Below the pieces are notes generated by a model. That model ran no database searches. It was not told the origin of the DNA and was given only the letters and a program-made list of their open reading frames with translations. Of a DNA stretch of 64,000 nt, positions 1 to 11,853 are shown one piece after another; positions within the stretch are counted from its first letter, which is position 1; the number at the start of each line of letters is the position of its first letter. A program made the translations under genes and the position numbers. Source of the stretch: Poronia punctata (lineage: Eukaryota > Ascomycota > Sordariomycetes > Xylariales > Xylariaceae). The DNA lies in assembly GCA_022579005.1 (NCBI GenBank), contig MU401473.1, positions 1-64,000 on the forward strand, given 5' to 3'.

Positions 1-3000
1 AGTACTACTTAATAATATAACTAATAAGCTAGCTAAGTATATAGTAAAGTTAATAAAGCAAACTTATAAAGTTTAAAACTTAGCTTATAAATTTGTTTAA
101 AAGACTTAAAAATAGCAAAAGGTTTAAGCTAATAAAAAAAAATAAAAAGTAAACTTTTTTATTTATAATTAGGTTTTTTTTAAAAAAAAAAGTTTTACTA
201 TAATAGCTTTTACTACTTATATAAATTTTTAATAAGTTAGTTTATTTAAAATCTTTAAAAAAAAAAGCTATAGTTATATTTTAAATTTGCTACTAACTTA
301 TAAAATATAAAACTTTTTTTATACTAATTAGCTATATAAAACCTTTAATAACCTTTTACTTTAATAAATCTAACTTTTTTTAAAACTTAAAAAAATTAAT
401 AAAAAGCTTAAGTATAAAGTATAGCAAGTTTTAAAATTTAAACTTTTTAAGCGCTATAAATATTTTTAGTACTAAGTAAATTAAATTAAGTATAACTTAA
501 ATAATGCCTAGTACTTTACTAGCAACTTTAAAAATATATTAATAGCTTTAAAAAACTTTTATAATAGCTACCTTTTAGCTTTTAAACTTTTAATACGTTT
601 TAATAAATAGCTATATGCTATAGTAGTAAATATAATACTAAAAAACTACTTAAATAACTTTAAAGCTGTTTATAAAAGTAAGCAACTTATTATAAAACGC
701 TATACTTAAGCTTTAACGCTTTATAAACTTTTAGCTTTTATTTACTTATTAGCTTTACTTAAGTTAAAAATATAAAAATAAAAGTTTATATTTAATTATA
801 TTATATTTAATAAATTATTTATACTATAACTTAACTAAACTAACTTATAATTTAACATTTTTACTAAAATAAAAAAAAGTTAAATAAGTATATATTTATA
901 AAAAAAACTTATTATAAAGTATATAAGCATAGTAAGTTATTAAAAACGTTTTTTATATTAATATTAAAAAAAAAAAAAGTGTTAGCTTTAAATAAAAAAA
1001 AAGTGTTAGCTTTTAAGCAGCACTTTTAATAACCTTTATAATAAAAAAAACCTTAGCTTAAGCGCTTTATACTTTAGCTTTAGTTTTTAAAAAAAGTAAT
1101 ATAATAGCTATGCTTATTAGTTTAAAGTTATATAACTAAAAAAACAATTATATAACTTATAAACTATATATATTATTATAAAGTAGGTTTAAAGTAGTAC
1201 TAAATACTACTTTTACTTAGCTAAACTTACTTAGCAAAACAATTTAATTAGTTATATACTTATATTTTTAGCTAGGTATTTATATATAAGTAGCAAGAAA
1301 ATAAATCTTAGCGTAGCTAGTCTCTTTTTTTTCTTTTTAACTTAAAATCTTTTATATAGCGTTAATATATAGCTATTATGCCTTACTAATTATTATATAA
1401 GCTAAATTTTTAAAAGTTATATTTTTTTTATAAGTTTATTTTTAGTTAGGTTTTAAGTTTGTTAGCTTTTATTAAAAAGATTTATAAAAGGTTTAGTTTA
1501 AGTTTAAGTTTTTTAAATCTAGGCCTATATTTAAAAAGGCTTGTAGTTTTAAGTATAAAAACTACTTATACTAGCTTTTTAGTGCTATAAAAAAAGCTTG
1601 TTTTCTTTTTACTTATATTAAAAAAAATCTATTTTTAAGTTTATAGCTTTTATTATATAACTAAAAGCAAGTTTTTAAGCTTTTTTTATGTTTGCTAGTA
1701 ATAGTATAAAAAAGTAAAAGTAGCTAGTATTTTTAAACTATAAAAAGTATTAAGTAAGTAGTTTTTGCTATTTTCTTTATTTATTTTTTAACAATATAAA
1801 TAATTTTAAAAAAAAAGGCTACGTATTTTTTAAAAAGTCTTTTTTTTAGTTTTTAAAGGTTTTTTTTATTAGTTTGTAAAGGTTATTTTTATTATAACGT
1901 TATATACGTTATAAACTTAAAAATAAAATCTTAAAAAGTAGTAATTTTTTAAAAAAGTAAAGGTAAAGTTTTAAATAATAAAAATTTATAATAATCTTAA
2001 GAAAAAATAGTAGTAATAAACGATTTTGTTTAATATTGTCTAAATTTAAAATTTTTAAGTTTATATATTATAAGGATCTTGTTTTTTATATAATAGTATA
2101 TAGTTATAATGCAGCTGATTAAGCAAACTTGCTAGCTACTATTTAATAGCACTAAAGATTTTAAGATCTAAAATATAAAAAATAAATTAATTAAAAAACT
2201 AGGTAGGTTTATAAATTTAGAGGTTTTATTTTAAGATTTATTTAAAGTTTTATAACCTTAGGTTACGTAATAAGATCTACTGGATAGCTATAAGATTTAC
2301 TAGATAGCTATGTTATATAGATAGTTTATAAACCTATTAGCATTATTATTATTATTATTATTAATTTAGCTTATTTAAGCAAAAAAAGTTAAGTAAAAGC
2401 TTATAAAAGCACTTTTAAAAAAATTTATAACTACTGCTATATAAATATTTGCTTACTTTGCTTTAAAGCTTTTATTTAAAAGTAAAATATTTACTTTTTT
2501 GCTTACTAGTGCTGTTTTAATATTTAAAAAAATAAAGCATTTAGCTTAAAATATAAATTTTATACTTTTTAAAGCTAAATTTAAAAAAACGTAAAAAATA
2601 GCATTTATAACTTTAGTAGCTTAGTATAAGTATGCTAAAGCATAAAACTTAAAGTTTAAAAGTACTATATTAACTGCTATTATAGTAGCAAAAATTATTT
2701 TTTTATAAGTAAAAAAGTTTTTATTAAAATTTTTAAATATAATAAAAACTAAGCAAAAGCTTTTAAAATAAAAGTTTTTTATTTATAAAAATATAAAATG
2801 CTAATTGCTTCTTGCTAGGTTTAAAATACTTTAGTATTTTATTATTTTATATATTACTATAATAAAAGCTTAAAATAAAAAAGGATTAAAAGCTTAAAAG
2901 AGCAAAAGCTTAAAATTTAAAAGCTATAAAGCTAAAAAAAAGTCAAAATATTTCCTAACTAAGAAAATAGTAGGCCCTTTTTAAAAAGTAAAAAAGGTAA

Positions 3001-3005
3001 AAGAG
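1..3005. repeat. RIP-like AT-rich island (degenerate repeat DNA)
   Basis: This stretch is made almost entirely of A and T, with TA and AT steps everywhere. C occurs mainly inside AGCT, ACT and GC contexts, and there is no long open reading frame. Composition switches within about 20 bases at the right edge, near 2990-3010, to ordinary roughly balanced DNA. In Pezizomycotina this is the usual result of repeat-induced point mutation (C to T, mostly at CpA) acting on transposon copies. I could not recognise the original element, terminal repeats or target-site duplications. A short (ATT)n run lies at about 2342-2364. The island reaches the left edge, so its full length is unknown. Confidence 0.8.
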
Positions 3006-4690
3006 GGAAGGTTGGTGTTAATGACAAACCAGAGCCTGAGCGAACTCACCATTGCCCCAGCCGATCGTCACGCTGGTCTTACCTCGCCAGCGCAAGTGCA
3101 GTCCATTACCTCGAAGGAACGCGCTTGTGTGATGAGCATGCCGAGCAAGGGGGTTGCACCGTTGCGGCACCGACGAGGCTCGTGGAGAGGTATTGTTCTC
3201 AACTTTCCCGACATCTACCCGTGCAAATCAACGTGGACGGAAGAAAGTGGACTCAGTTCAGAGATAGGGATAATCTCCTATCCGAAAGCTCGCGTGAACT
3301 CTTTTGTATCGACATACGAGTAGTCCGGGAGTAGCTGGTACATTTTTGTAGATAAGAGCGTCGAATCCGTTAGACTTGTCAAGCAAGGTCGTTACTACTC
3401 CTACTCCCCCCTATTTGGACCCCCTTTTATATCAACCCTACATATATCACCTACCTATACAGTATGTTTACGCAGTAAGATCGAGATAGATAATAGACTG
3501 CCTTGTTTGCCACTTTTTATCCACCTTGGAGATCACGGTTCTTTTCCACGATATGAGCCTGATGGTCTTACGAAAGCATCTTATTTCTAGGTCAAGATCT
3601 GTCAAAAACTTCCAAGTACAAGGATATGAGGACTAGACAGCAAGGTCTAACCCAGGAGGTCAGAGATTCTATGGCGGACATTACCCAGTATTGGCAGAAC
3701 GCTGTCACGGTTTACACCGTGTTTACGCAACAAGAGCCAGCGAAACGCTGACGATACCCAGATACCCAGCCTCACTTCCCCCTTTATAACCAGCAATAAA
3801 TAGCGTCATAGCTAGAAGGGAGTTATTTTCTCTTACTGCGATAACTATACGTCAAACCTGGAATTACCCGGTCGGGACTGTGACAGAGGCCGCCCATACC
3901 TAAGAGATACAGTGCGGAAGCATTAACACCGAATAAGTGTAAAATGTTACAAATAGATTAGTAAAAGTTAAACGCAAGGAAAAAATGTTCATATACATAC
4001 TGTTAAATAAATCTAAGTACCCGCTTCGGTTTATTAAGAGACTTTATGTACAGTACCTACATATCTGATAACCTACCTAATTATAGATTGACAACTACTA
4101 CGTTAACATTAGCAACTGTCAGCGCAAGTATGCCGGGATACTCCCGGTTCCGAAACCTGAACGGGCTCCGGACCTCCGTTGTCTCGGGGACGAAGTGTTG
4201 TGATTTTCCTAACGTACCGCTTAGTTATAGATCGACCTGAATCTCGGGAGAATCTGTTTAGTACTAGAACTCGGCCTTGTCCAGTAAAATATCTTTCACG
4301 TATTAACCAAATCCAACTGTCCGATTACACTTCAACGCTTTAATAAACATTGTATCAGTGCTGAATAGACTGTTTCCTTCCTCTCTAGACGTCTAGCGGT
4401 AGTTGTTGCTATACTTCAAAGTGAGTCTTGACGTTGGGAGAGTGCGGCTATCTATCTCCGACCTTTGACGGAGCGTTGACTGGACCTACCAGGTCGTGGT
4501 ATTAAGTGCTTTTTGTTGAGGTAAGTGCTAGTCTTACCACGATATACCATTATTCTCACTGCCCACCTAGTTTCCCACCCTTAACATCAAACCGTACAGG
4601 CCCTCTACTCCAGATATCTACGCCATACGACAGAGACCTGCAAGACTCAAGCCTTATTTACCAACCACAAGCCAAAGCCGAGGACCGACG
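3006..4690. other. Intergenic, no supported gene
   Basis: Base composition is ordinary. The only open frames are about 60-100 codons (around 3012-3334 and 4046-4240) and show no recognisable domain. The last roughly 100 bases before 4691 probably include the leader of the next gene. Confidence 0.5.
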
Positions 4691-5758
4691 ATGGATTTCT
4701 TTCTTGATGCATGTGAAGGTCTGGTGGAAAACGCCGCTCGAATTCCCGACGACGATACCCCAATCTCCCTGGCCGACACCAAACGCTGGCGATCTTTGTT
4801 TGGTTTTACTACGGCCGAAGCAGAAAAGGAGATCCGGGAGTGGAGATCGAACCTTGGCCGCGAACATCTCACGGATTTCGCTTGGGAGGCGGTCAAGACC
4901 AGCGCAAAGGGGTTCGACAAGGAATCTTACGAGTATGCGCTCGGAACTCGCCGCCTCCCATCCACGCAGCCCACGACTTTGGCGGCCCAGGACCGACAAT
5001 CGGGCTCAAAGGAAGCCAATGGAAGAAGAATGGGGAGCGCCTCAACACCGAAGAACATACGGTTCCTGTTGAGGCTTGAGGGCAAGATACCCACCGTTGC
5101 TGCTGCTCAAGCTATTGGAAAGCTTGACCGCCCGCCGCTCAAATACGAGGGCGAAAATGAAGACGGCGATACGACAGAGTTTTGCATCGTCGATACAGAT
5201 GCGAAGAAACGGATCCTACAAGGCTTAGCCGATATCAAGTCGGCTGCTCAACCATTTTTCATCCGTCTTCGGGAGGCTGAGAAGGATCTCTCGGCTGTCT
5301 GCCGCTATCCTACACTTGGCATCGACACGACTATGCCGCAACATCGTGTCGGCAACAATGAACGACCAACCCCAGGACAGGAGGAATACCCGGTATGGTA
5401 TGTCTTCTATGGTACATTGGCCGATAAGGATATCCTAGGTCGGCTTCTGCAGCGACCCGGTGGTGTCGATCAGGCCGCTTTGAGGCCAGCATACGTCCTC
5501 GGCGGCAAACTCGCAACTCTGGGCAAGTACCGAGCTTTGGTTCATGAGTATGGCCCGGGGGGGGAACCTGTCGCTGGATCTGCATTCCTCGTTCAAAGCC
5601 GCGAAGAGGAGGATGCGCTGAGGCACTACGAGACGGAGTTGTACGCCGTAGTCCGTTGCATCATTCATATCTGCAGTGGTTCAAGTGGGTCGGGAGACGT
5701 AGATAGGGAGGGAAAGGATCTTGAAGTCAATGGACTCACATTCCTGGGTGCCGCCTGA
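4691..5758 (+). CDS. AIG2-like / gamma-glutamylcyclotransferase-fold protein
   Basis: Single-exon gene for 355 residues. The C-terminal third carries the GGCT/AIG2-like fold: a first strand ending in VFYGTLADKDILGRLL (about residues 237-252), a central segment with the typical K-x-ALV pattern (KYRALVHEYG), then VAGSAFLVQS and the conserved acidic motif RHYETELYAVV, whose Glu sits where the family's catalytic Glu is found. The N-terminal ~230 residues are hydrophilic and not recognised; fungal AIG2-like proteins often carry such extensions. The frame stops soon after the LTF motif (NGLTFLGAA), a little earlier than many relatives, so a missed short 3' exon is possible. The chosen ATG follows a plausible leader and is the first in frame. 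Substrate is unknown; many fungal AIG2-like proteins have no proven cyclotransferase activity. Confidence 0.75.
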   Translation: MDFFLDACEGLVENAARIPDDDTPISLADTKRWRSLFGFTTAEAEKEIREWRSNLGREHLTDFAWEAVKTSAKGFDKESYEYALGTRRLPSTQPTTLAAQDRQSGSKEANGRRMGSASTPKNIRFLLRLEGKIPTVAAAQAIGKLDRPPLKYEGENEDGDTTEFCIVDTDAKKRILQGLADIKSAAQPFFIRLREAEKDLSAVCRYPTLGIDTTMPQHRVGNNERPTPGQEEYPVWYVFYGTLADKDILGRLLQRPGGVDQAALRPAYVLGGKLATLGKYRALVHEYGPGGEPVAGSAFLVQSREEEDALRHYETELYAVVRCIIHICSGSSGSGDVDREGKDLEVNGLTFLGAA

Positions 5759-7959
5759 TGTTGGTGGCTCGACGTAGTGCGACCGCCTATACGAAGAGCT
5801 TGACGTTTGTCGATTCAGTTGTCAATAGCAGTTATGATAGGCCTGGCGGAGCCTCTAGCAAATTGAAAATACCCTTTTTTATTCTTGCAAGTCTAAGATA
5901 TCTACATGCCTTTAATAGTTTGTTTGTTTACAAGCGGCCTAAACTACCTTAAGTATTCTATCTTAAACTGGCCCCAATCCCAGATTTGCTATTCTCCTAG
6001 GTAAACATCTACTTTTGTACGGTAGAGTTAGCTACTGCCAAAGTGATTTGTTTATAAATATATTTATCCCACCACACCTGACGTCTTACCTGCCACTGGT
6101 ATTCATGTCATGTCCATGTCGTGAATACTTGGGTACCGTATGTACCGAGGGAGGAGCCTCCTAAGAAGGTGCCGCCCTATACTTTGGCAGGTACCCGTGT
6201 GTGCAGGGACGACCCTCTACTACCCAGCTATATAAGCTATTCCTCGTACCAAGTTTGAGGGGTTCCCCTCTCATCGGTTCATCCTATTTGCACACTCATC
6301 AAAACTAGCTTCACTTTCGTCATTATTGGGACCTCGAGATAGGGGCAACCACTACCTCGACTTGAGACCATGGCCGTGGCTAAACTATAAGAATCTAGGG
6401 CTATACACTCCTTAGTCTGCTCGTTTCACCTGTGTCCGCCTTGTTCTATTTCGCATTTCTCTCTGCTTTGAATCTCTTTGCTCGTCTGTGCATGACCAGA
6501 CATCCTGCATCCCCATCACATGAACAACTACACCCGATCATCATATCGCAAGAAGACCACCATAAAACGAAGCAATACAACCGCTGTATTGTTGCCCGAT
6601 AGTAATAGTTGGAACAAAGACTCCCCCCCCCCCTTGAGCAGAGTGGGGATTGGCACTGCGGTACCTCTCACATTTAAACAGTGTGTTGGTCTGTGGCGAT
6701 GAAGCACGGTGCTTTCAAATTGGTCTACGAGCACAGCCCTTTAGCATACTCGTTGCCGATTGGACCAGCTTTTATGAAAAGACTCAGGGGGCGTGCATGA
6801 AGATTATCTCGGCAGCGAGGCAATGATGAATGGTTCTGATACCTTTGAAGGACCGATAAATCTGCCTGGTTTGTGATATCCCCAGTCTCTTATGACCATA
6901 GCTAATGAGCCAAAAGTCGCTGGTACGGCTACCCCACATCAGGAAGCCCAAAAAGTCGGTAAAGCGCTCCTGGTGGGCACGTGTCGGCGTTTATCGACGA
7001 CCATCACGTTTTCGCGCAATCATTTAAAAAGGCCGCCCAGAGCACCTGAGGGTCTAAGAAAATCTCGGCGTATCCAGCGCCGAAGAGAGCATTATCGAGG
7101 TTCAGCGATAACTCTGTGTGGGGAAATTGTACAAACCTACTGTCCAGCCGGCCTGTTGGCAGGCGCAACACGGGACAAGGCGTGACTTAGAATGAGAAGA
7201 AATATACCAAAGGACAAGTAGTGACGACTCACACGATGAGCCCGGGTCATTGAGAGCGTTAGCGACGGCAATGACCCAACGAAATAAGTGTAGGAAGGAA
7301 AAGGTATAATGATCTTAACATTTCATGTGTATGTAGTCAGTCCTCACCTCAATCTAAGCATCTCCCCCTTTCTCGGATCAGGGGAAGTACCTAATCTCCT
7401 AACGACTCAGTTACTAAGTGAACTAATCTAGCTAAGTGACCATTTCTCTGAGTTTATCGATGTGGTTGCATTTCCCGTAGTTACTCCAGTGTGTGTACTG
7501 TGTCCTGGATGAGCGTTTTATTACGTTGGCAAGGTGTCGTGTCTCGCTCAAGTCCAGGTGATGTGGCAGCATATCTACCTACCTAGGAAGGCCCTTTGGA
7601 GGATTCCCAAAGCTATTTGAAGAATGACCCAGAATATAAGACTTGTAATTTTCGCCAGAGATCCCGGATCCGGGACACTTCGTGGTTGGGTGCAACAGCA
7701 ACCACGCCCCAGCTCCCAGATCCTGGAGGCCCTGGTAAAGAAAAGGAAAGCTTTATAACGAACAGTAGGTTAAGATCACGGGCTTACTTATCCGGTACAA
7801 ACATAGTGCATGTTCAGATTACACTAGTCTAGTGCAGGTTTCCACGTTGCCGACTGCGGTGCAAGTTCACGCGAAGGCAATCCAGTTGGGTCATCCCCTT
7901 GAGTAGAAAATAAGGAAAATAACATATGGGACAAGGGACAGTGTCGGTAAGGCGCCGCT
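5759..7959. other. Intergenic, no supported gene
   Basis: Only short, unrelated open frames (60-97 codons). A C-rich run occurs at about 6626-6634. I see no RNA gene. The region lies between the AIG2-like gene and the DUF3435-like relic and may itself be old degraded repeat DNA, but nothing specific shows this. Confidence 0.4.
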
Positions 7960-8497
7960 CGAGATGCTGGTCTTCCCCAGTTCCAACCATTCGCTTTCCG
8001 TGAGAAGGGCCTTCCACAGAAGAAACATCTATGCGGCTCGGGCGTTGGTTTCCGTGCAGTTGAGGGCATGTTCGTCCCACTTCCCGCTTTGCATGGCCGC
8101 GTCGGAAGGCCGGACCGTGTCGACTTCGCTGTACGGCGAAGGCGGTCTCTGAACCCTCGCGGTGCCTGGATGCATCGGCAATTCCATGGCTTACCGGGTT
8201 TTGTATCATCCTTACATACCGTGCTTCGGTGAGATGGTCCGGCTGTGGATTGGGGCCTTGAAGCTCGAGCACGGCCTGGATCGCCGTCACCGGCGTTCGC
8301 AGTACCGTTTGGTTTTGCAAAGGGGCGGGATCCTTTCGCTCGATCATCTAGGCATGATCAACCCAGGCGTTAATCGCGTCAGTCTATTTTTGCACGATCT
8401 CAATTATCGGGAGCTCTCCATCTAAGTTGCCGAGGATTTCGGCAATGAGTCTCCGTTTGGGCAGGCTAAATTGGACCTTCTGGAATGGCTGCTGGGA
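7960..8497 (-). pseudogene. Broken DUF3435 ('FluG domain')-like relic, C-terminal part
   Basis: Read on the minus strand from about 8494, one frame gives QQPFQKVQFSLPKRRLIAEI followed by a region ending IINAWV-like (TDAINAWVDHA), the pattern expected near the C-terminus of fungal DUF3435/'FluG domain' proteins (KRLxxxIL, then AINAW). Two in-frame stops interrupt it, at 8384-8386 and 8348-8350. Both are TAG and could be CAG codons after a CpA to TpA change, which is RIP-like. The frame then runs on for over 100 codons. A shift into another frame between about 8160 and 8070 gives PHRCFFCGRPFSRK, resembling the cysteine-containing tail motif of the same family. DUF3435 is also the domain of Starship 'captain' tyrosine recombinases, but no catalytic core is visible. 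The identification comes from remembered family patterns only. Confidence 0.45.
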
Positions 8498-9003
8498 TCC
8501 ATGATACCGTGCAACTGTCTGTGAAGTTCTATGTTATTCCTTTTCTCAAAATGGTCCCTGCGAAGGGGATCCGTCGCCTTTCAGCGCCGCTCTCGGCCCA
8601 TTTGCTTTCTGCTCGCGCACCTTTCGGTCGGCGCCGGCGGCCTTTGTACCCGTAGACATTTATATACTTGGCGGCCCAGTGGTGTTCCAGAAATGGCGGG
8701 CCAGGGCGGCCATTTTTCGGAAGGCTTAACCCCGACACGGGAACTTTTGGTGAAATATTCCTGGACCAATGACTGAGGTTGAATTCGAAGTACCTATGTA
8801 CAGTTATAGGCACTCCAGGGCCTGTTATACAGGTGTACCTACTCCACTTGGGTACGGCTCTCCTTTCCAAATGACATATGACAATACAAGTATTGAGTGC
8901 ACAAGGTACATGGGTACATTCCGAATTGCTCCACGCTAACCGCAGGCACGGACCCCTAGTGGATCAGCACTTTCAACTTCATCAATCAAAGTCTCCAACG
9001 TTG
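8498..9003. other. Intergenic before mS33 gene
   Basis: No supported gene. It may hold further unrecognisable upstream sequence of the DUF3435-like relic on the minus strand. Open frames here (for example 8529-8870 minus) have no family resemblance that I can see. Confidence 0.4.
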
Positions 9004-9017
9004 CTTGTCGCGACAAG
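9004..9017. promoter_or_regulatory. Perfect 14-bp palindrome upstream of mS33
   Basis: CTTGTCGCGACAAG is a perfect inverted repeat without a spacer, 82 bp upstream of the mS33 start codon and directly abutting a 9-bp tandem repeat. Its position suits a dimeric transcription factor site. Function is inferred from location and symmetry only. Confidence 0.35.
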
Positions 9018-9050
9018 TCCGTCGAGTCCGTCGAGTCCGTCGAGTCCGTC
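9016..9050. repeat. 9-bp tandem repeat (AGTCCGTCG)x3.9
   Basis: Four nearly perfect copies of a 9-base unit lie between the palindrome at 9004-9017 and the mS33 start at 9099. The unit length would keep any frame open, but no gene reads through it convincingly. It may be leader or promoter DNA. Confidence 0.8.
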
Positions 9051-9098
9051 AACCTCCAGGCCATACCATCATCTACCCTGCCGGCGTTCAAACTGAAA

Positions 9099-9620
9099 AT
9101 GTCGGCCGTTCCCCGGGCACGGCTGCTCGACCTGATGAAGGTACACCACGTCCCCAACCAGAACATAACGCACCTCTCAACTGACAGCTGTCTCGATTAC
9201 CTTTAGGCCCAATGCCGGATCTTCGCCACTACTTATAACCCCGAGGGGATACGGATGGGAAATAAAGTACTCCGGAAGCGACTCCTGGGCCCGACCCTAG
9301 TTAAATACTACCCTCCGCCCGGTCCCACGGTCAATACGTTATTAAAGGAGTTCAAAGATCTTGAACTGGAGGGACTTGACGAAGACGAGGACGACCGTCA
9401 AGAACATATCGCAGGGTGGGTTTTGCTCGCGCAAATCCAGGAACTTGTACGGAAGATGCTAAAACCTTTCACAGTCGGAGAGCGCGTGGAAAGGCTCCGC
9501 CAAAGAAGAAACGGGTGGCTGCAGGTATGACTAGTTCGCAACCGCTACTGCCCATCGGGGCGCGTCCTGGTCCTTGTTACTGACATCGCTGCAGACCCAA
9601 CAATGAAGAAGAAGAAATAA
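9099..9620 (+). CDS. RSM27: Mitochondrial small-subunit ribosomal protein mS33 (Rsm27/MRPS33)
   Basis: Component of the mitoribosomal small subunit, encoded in the nucleus. Four exons were built by hand: 9099-9140, 9207-9415, 9475-9524 and 9595-9620, giving 108 residues. All introns are GT-AG (66, 59 and 70 nt), with branch-like GCTAAAAC and ACTGAC before the second and third acceptors. The joined protein shows the mS33 pattern throughout: N-terminal MSAVPRARLLDLMK, then CRIFATTYNPEGIRMGNKVL, a KRLLGPTLVKYYPP segment, an acidic LDEDEDDRQEHIAG stretch and a basic RGKAPPKKKR tail ending in four lysines. Length is typical for the family. There is no cleavable presequence beyond the basic N-terminus, as is usual for mS33. 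The largest single exon is only 209 nt, so simple ORF calling misses the gene. Start choice: first ATG of the conserved N-terminal exon. Confidence 0.9.
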
Positions 9621-11853
9621 CGATCATAATAGCAACAACCTTTCTTGTATCCATATGTATAACAGTTGTGAACTACACAATACCCGAAACCGAAATAGAC
9701 AGGAGGCTACCTGTGGGAATACAAAATCGAAATTTCGCAAATTACCAGATCATCGGACTCCACCCCGGCCCTCCGATCCTCCCATAACCCTACTATATAT
9801 CATTGTGATCGTTCAGCGACTGCAACACCCGGTACTTCAAGTAACCAACCGGTTCACATAATTGATTTTGACTCGAGTAGCCGAAATACCGAGATGGGAT
9901 GAGATAACGACTTTTGTTGAAGGGTGTGATGGTTCGGGTCAAATACTTGTTGTATAGCCTCGTCCATCACTGTGATATATGCCTACCCTGTTGATATAAT
10001 ATGATCTGTCTGTAAGTGAGTGTTTCGTGTATGTAATTGCAGTTGTAGGTTTCATGTTGATAGCAGTACTAAACATCCATGTAGGCTCTTGAATACAGGG
10101 GAGGCCGCCACCGTAGATTGAGCCTCGCATGCAACTTATCTCACGCCCCAAAATGAGACAGTCGCGCTTAGTCGTTGGGAGACTTAGTCATTGGGAGATT
10201 GAAACTCTATCCGGAGACTGCCATGCCTCGCCAACGCTTCACCATGTAGGTAGGTAGGCCGGCATGCTTTATAAACCAGAACCAGCCATGTTCAAAAGGC
10301 AATCTCACGCTGCTCTAGGTGTGTCCAAGATAGGGGGCTACGTAGTTACAGCACTGGTCCGAGTGGCAAATACACGCACGGCCTCCATTTAGAAACGTCG
10401 GAAGTCTATTGACACCAAGAAGGACAACCATATCAGTCATTTGTATCTACACGCACCTACAACAATGGATGTGTGATGGTCAGGTGCCTAATCCACGAAC
10501 AAGTCCATGAGTAACCTAAGTGAATAAGGTATCCTTTGGCTCTGCGTGGCAGGTACTACCCACCCCCAAAACTGCATTACCATTTGGTTTTCATACTTGG
10601 GGCTTTGCACCTTCCTGTCTGCTGTCTGACAAGTATCAAAGGATGCCAACACAATGGCAACAGTCCCACGCTCATATCCATTGAAGTATCTGTCACCATT
10701 CAAGACTTTGTTGAAGTAGGTACCAAGGCAACTGCGTTCATGGCCACCTGCCTGCCTGTGTACCTGACTACCTACCTACATACATGGGCTTGCATCAACT
10801 GCAGGCGACCTTGCCTTCATCTTTACCTACATGTATTTTCTGTTGCCCTGGTGAACTAATGTACCTCATTACTTCGGTGCAGCACCTCAGGTACCTTTCC
10901 ATTGTGGGCAGATATAGTTAGCTGCAAAGGTCCCTTGCAACTAACTTACATGTATTGTGCTGCCAATCTCTCCATCCCACTTGTTTATTATACCTCTTCC
11001 ACCTTTCCACCTCCCACCTCCCCCCTCCTACCTTCCTACCTTCCTACCTCGCAATCCAAACCCACCAACCTACCTGCACCTCATATCTCGACCCGGCACA
11101 CCAACCGGAACCACTCATTTTACCAATCTACGTAACTAACTACCTCTGTGGTGACTTCTGTTGCCGTTCTGTGACACTTCCATCTCAAGTTCATCTGAAG
11201 GTTCACAATCTAGCAGGTGCCGATACGTCGGGAAAGCTACTACGGTCGACACATCTGCAGGGCGATTTACCTGTGTGATTTCTGCAGGTTACTTCAATCC
11301 TACGCCCAAGGTAACCTAATCGACTTTCTAATCCATCTCGTCAAGTGTCTCTGGCGGCCTAGCGACAGCGCGACCCCATCAACATATTGCCTAGGTACTT
11401 GGTTCTTCCCTGTGGTGTGCCCTTGGAAGTCTCCACGTGGACACACTTCCCTCTCATACTATTTCTAGTACTGACGCCTTCTCTGGTTTGATTTCCTCTA
11501 CAGCCTCCAAGCTAGTTTCCTCCGCGCTTGTCGTGCTTTGGAGAGGCCCACGGGGGTTGCTCTATCCAATCGTGCCCGTCATCGTCTGTGGCAGACCCCA
11601 GAGTGCTTGTCTTTCGTCCCAATTTCTCGTCCGATCCTGCATCACATTCGTCCAGCAAGTTCTCGCCAACGTCTCTGGTCTTTTCATTCGCCATACCATC
11701 TAATCTCTTCGCTATTCCCTGCATCACCTACATTTCTGCCATCTCTCGTTTGGTTTCAGAAGTAGAGATTCAACCGGAACAACCATCTGCCACGGGCTCA
11801 TACCTCCGTATACCACTACAGCAAACGGAAGCCTGATTCGCGAGGCTAGAGCC
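9621..11853. other. Intergenic and probable long leader of the PUF gene
   Basis: No coding region is supported. From about 10,750 onward the plus strand becomes pyrimidine-rich (CCTACCTACC, CTTCCTACC runs near 11000-11060; CT-rich DNA to 11850), as often seen in promoters and long 5' leaders of fungal regulatory genes. TAGGTAGG/CCTACCTA words recur here. Some of the CT-rich stretch may contain leader introns. Confidence 0.5.

Noticed and set aside
4506..5072. 188-codon frame overlapping the AIG2-like gene
   Set aside because: Different frame over the same DNA, no domain, low-complexity basic C-terminus; shadow of the gene starting at 4691.
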